From the NCBI GenBank assembly GCA_021783855.1, contig JAJXTL010000024.1:1-26904 (forward strand): 26,904 bases of DNA, given 5' to 3'. The notes under the pieces were generated by a model. The model made no database searches. It was not told the DNA's origin and worked only from the letters and a program-made list of their open reading frames with translations. This stretch comes from Pseudomonadota bacterium (GTDB lineage: Bacteria; Pseudomonadota; Gammaproteobacteria; Burkholderiales; Gallionellaceae). Shown here in pieces: positions 22,440 to 26,904 of the stretch. Made by a program: the position numbers and the translations under genes. The first letter of the stretch is position 1; each line of letters starts with the position of its first letter.

Positions 22440-24360
22440 CCAGCGTGGAGACATCCTGAGTGATTTCTTCGCCACGGGCGATAGCGCGCAGCAGACGACG
22501 CATGATCTTGCCCGAGCGTGTCTTGGGCAGGTTTTCACCTAAGCGGATTTCGTCCGGTTTGGCGATTGCACCGATTTCCGTGCCTACCCAGTTGCGCAGT
22601 GTTTCGGCGATTTCACGGGCTTTTTCAGGGTCGTCGGGACGCGGGCCCTTGAGCACCACGAAGGCGACCACGGCTTCTCCCTTGATTTCGTGCGGACGTC
22701 CGACCACTGCGGCTTCGGCAACCAGTGGGTTTGCGGCCAGGGCCGATTCGATTTCCATGGTGCCCAGACGGTGGCCCGAGACATTCAGCACATCGTCGAT
22801 GCGCCCCATGATCCAGAAATAGCCGTCTTCATCGCGGCGCGCGGAATCGCCTGCCAGATATAAGCCGTGCATTTCTTCCGGGAAGTAGCTCTTCCTGTAA
22901 CGCTCTTCATCTCCCCAGATGTTGCGGATCTGCGACGGGAATGGGCGCTTGATGACCAGAAAACCGCCATGCTGGTCATGTACCTCTTCACCCGCTTCAT
23001 TGACGATGGCTGCCTGTATTCCGGGCAGCGGCAATGTGCAGGTGCCGGGTTTGATCGACATGGCGCCGGGCAGGGGCGCGATCATATGGCAGCCGGTTTC
23101 GGTCTGCCACCAGGTATCCACGATCGGACATCTGCCGCCGCCCACCGTGTTGTAATACCACATCCAGGCCTCCGGGTTGATGGGTTCACCTACCGAGCCC
23201 AGCAGGCGCAGACTGGACAGGTCATATTGTTTCGGCAACTCGCCGCCCAGTTTGATCAGCGAACGGATGGCGGTAGGTGCGGTGTAGAAAGTGGTGACTT
23301 TGTGCTGCTGGATCATTTTCCAGAAGCGCCCCGCGTCGGGATAGGTGGGTATTCCCTCGAATATGACCTGTGTTGCGCCCATTGCCAGCGGGCCATAGGC
23401 CACATAGCTGTGGCCGGTGATCCAGCCCACGTCGGCGGTGCACCAGAAAATATCATCAGCCTTGTAGTCGAACACCCATTGCATGGACAGCATGACGCCC
23501 AGCAGGTAGCCTGCGCTTGAATGTTGTACGCCCTTGGGTTTGCCGGTGGAGCCCGAGGTGTAAAGAATGAACAGCGGATGCTCAGCTTCTACCCATTCGG
23601 GTTCGCACTCGCTGCTCTGATTCGCTATCAGATCATGCCACCAGATGTTGTTGTCGTTCCATGCAGTGTCGCAGGCGGCGCGTCTGTAAACGATGACGCT
23701 GTGTACGGTATCGCAGCATCCCAGCGATAAGGCTTCATCCACCGCCGATTTCAATGGCATCACGCGACCGCCGCGCAGTTGCGCATCGGCGGTAATCACG
23801 GCGCAGGCCTGCGCATCGGTGATGCGTTCATACAGACTCTTGGAAGAAAAGCCGCCGAATACCACAGAATGGATCGCCCCTATGCGTGCGCAGCCCTGCA
23901 TTGCAATCACGGCTTCTATACTCATCGGCATGTAGATAATGACGCGGTCGCCCTTCTTGATGCCGCGCGATTTCAGGCCGTTGGCGAACTGGCAAACCCT
24001 CGCGTGCAAATCGCGGTAATTGATTTTTGTGACTTTCCCGTCGTCCGCCTCGAAAATGAGCGCGATTTTGTCGGCCTCGGTGGCAAGATGCGTATCAAGA
24101 CAGTTATATGATACATTCAGTTTGCCATCTTCAAACCACTTGTAAAATGGCGCGCGGCTCTCGTCCAGAATTTTTGTGAACGGTTTCTTCCAGTGCAGTG
24201 TTTCCCGCGCCAGGCGTGCCCAAAAGCCGGTGTAATCCCGGGCGGCTTCCTGACATAAGGCCTGATAAGCCGCCATACCGGACACATTAGCCTGTGCGAC
24301 AAATTCTTCGGAAGGATTAAACACGCGGTTTTCATGCATGACGGACTGAATGTTGGACAT
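22396..24360 (-). CDS. acs: Acetyl-CoA synthetase (AMP-forming)
   Basis: 654 aa from ATG 24360, with AGGAG five bases upstream. The frame is open to 24507, but that extension covers the promoter. Adenylate-forming motifs are present: [11 protein letters not shown] (ATP phosphate loop), [29 protein letters not shown] and the C-terminal TRSGKIMRR, whose Lys is the acylation-regulated catalytic residue. The length equals E. coli Acs (652). It makes acetyl-CoA from acetate, ATP and CoA in the cytoplasm through acetyl-AMP. It is transcribed alone from a sigma70-type promoter. Two partial copies of its 3' end follow. Confidence 0.96.
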   Translation of the reverse strand: MSNIQSVMHENRVFNPSEEFVAQANVSGMAAYQALCQEAARDYTGFWARLARETLHWKKPFTKILDESRAPFYKWFEDGKLNVSYNCLDTHLATEADKIALIFEADDGKVTKINYRDLHARVCQFANGLKSRGIKKGDRVIIYMPMSIEAVIAMQGCARIGAIHSVVFGGFSSKSLYERITDAQACAVITADAQLRGGRVMPLKSAVDEALSLGCCDTVHSVIVYRRAACDTAWNDNNIWWHDLIANQSSECEPEWVEAEHPLFILYTSGSTGKPKGVQHSSAGYLLGVMLSMQWVFDYKADDIFWCTADVGWITGHSYVAYGPLAMGATQVIFEGIPTYPDAGRFWKMIQQHKVTTFYTAPTAIRSLIKLGGELPKQYDLSSLRLLGSVGEPINPEAWMWYYNTVGGGRCPIVDTWWQTETGCHMIAPLPGAMSIKPGTCTLPLPGIQAAIVNEAGEEVHDQHGGFLVIKRPFPSQIRNIWGDEERYRKSYFPEEMHGLYLAGDSARRDEDGYFWIMGRIDDVLNVSGHRLGTMEIESALAANPLVAEAAVVGRPHEIKGEAVVAFVVLKGPRPDDPEKAREIAETLRNWVGTEIGAIAKPDEIRLGENLPKTRSGKIMRRLLRAIARGEEITQDVSTLENPAILEQLKNAVK

Positions 24361-24395
24361 GAGGGCTCCTGGGATGGCTACGCAAGTGAAAAGCG

Positions 24396-24425
24396 ATGTT
24401 AGTTTTTTTCGGGTCTGCCTGTCAA
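24396..24425 (-). promoter_or_regulatory. Sigma70-type promoter for acs
   Basis: On the minus strand, a perfect TTGACA (24425-24420) is followed after 18 bases by TAACAT (24401-24396), two mismatches from TATAAT. It lies about 35-65 bases upstream of the acs ATG. Confidence 0.55.
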
Positions 24426-24525
24426 TTAATACTGCGGGTGGATTGCCGTCGAACGGGCTTTGCAGGTTAGGGTCTGTCCGAGCCGGTTTTTTTATGTCGT
24501 TTGGCAAAATCTGCCGGGATGAATT

Positions 24526-24553
24526 TTGAGAGCAGGGGGATTTGCGGTATCAT
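24526..24553 (+). promoter_or_regulatory. Sigma70-type promoter for pyrG-kdsA
   Basis: TTGAGA (24526-24531), a 16-base spacer and TATCAT (24548-24553), each one mismatch from consensus. It would give a leader of about 200 bases containing the hairpin repeats at 24623-24727. Confidence 0.5.
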
Positions 24554-24622
24554 CGCGCCCTACGAAAAACATTTGATAAAACCACTAGCCATTCCGCCAG
24601 GCTGTCAAACCCGCAATGCCGT

Positions 24623-26904
<2,282 letters not shown>

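Noticed and set aside
22867..23520. A 217-codon frame antisense to acs
   Set aside because: The acs frame is unambiguous. This frame has no ribosome-binding site or domain and is a mirror effect of codon bias.

Overview
The window looks like a chromosomal segment of a betaproteobacterium of moderate GC content. The pyrG-kdsA pair, a beta-type acs and mltD, and the short dispersed palindromes all fit. My best guess is a Gallionellaceae/Nitrosomonadales-type organism, but that is inference and there is no rRNA here to settle it.

Layout. (1) 1-8166: an exopolysaccharide region. A GH18-type hydrolase (+, 5' end outside the window) faces a tightly packed minus-strand operon running from about 7902 to 1172. 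Its order is: possible 60-aa ORF, BcsE-like GIL-domain protein, TPR/outer-membrane porin, processive GT2 synthase, 73-aa membrane protein, NodB deacetylase. Gaps and overlaps inside the operon are only a few bases. The set matches the parts of PgaA/B/C/D-type secretion (pga/hms/xag), with a BcsE-like c-di-GMP receptor candidate added and the PgaB activities split over two genes. (2) 8167-14382: an ATM1-type ABC exporter, a PBP7-type endopeptidase with a histidine-rich segment, a response regulator-diguanylate cyclase, an arginine-deiminase-superfamily enzyme, a tiny Gly-rich lipoprotein and a four-cysteine secreted protein. (3) 14740-17133: an accessory island that reads as a decayed integron. 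An intI pseudogene (+) carries a nonsense codon and a large internal deletion. Upstream and divergent from it is a complete gene cassette (DUF202 protein, minus strand) bounded by a GTTAGGC junction and an 87-bp attC site. Beyond this lies a toxin-antitoxin block in which one ORF appears to join the start of a ParE/RelE toxin to the end of a BrnT toxin, flanked by the antitoxin of each parent. (4) 17180-24360: a YejF-like double ATPase whose coding sequence has absorbed several repeat elements, a yqjD-yqjE-yqjK type trio, a LysM transglycosylase (MltD) and acetyl-CoA synthetase (Acs). Two extra copies of the acs 3' end lie downstream of acs. (5) 24526-26904: pyrG overlapping the start of kdsA (3' end outside the window).

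How it fits together. The diguanylate cyclase and the BcsE-like protein suggest c-di-GMP control of polysaccharide export, although only gene content supports this. The integron remnant, the chimeric toxin, the in-frame repeats in the ATPase gene and the acs tail copies all show that 15-25 kb has been reworked by recombination. No rRNA, tRNA or CRISPR array was seen.
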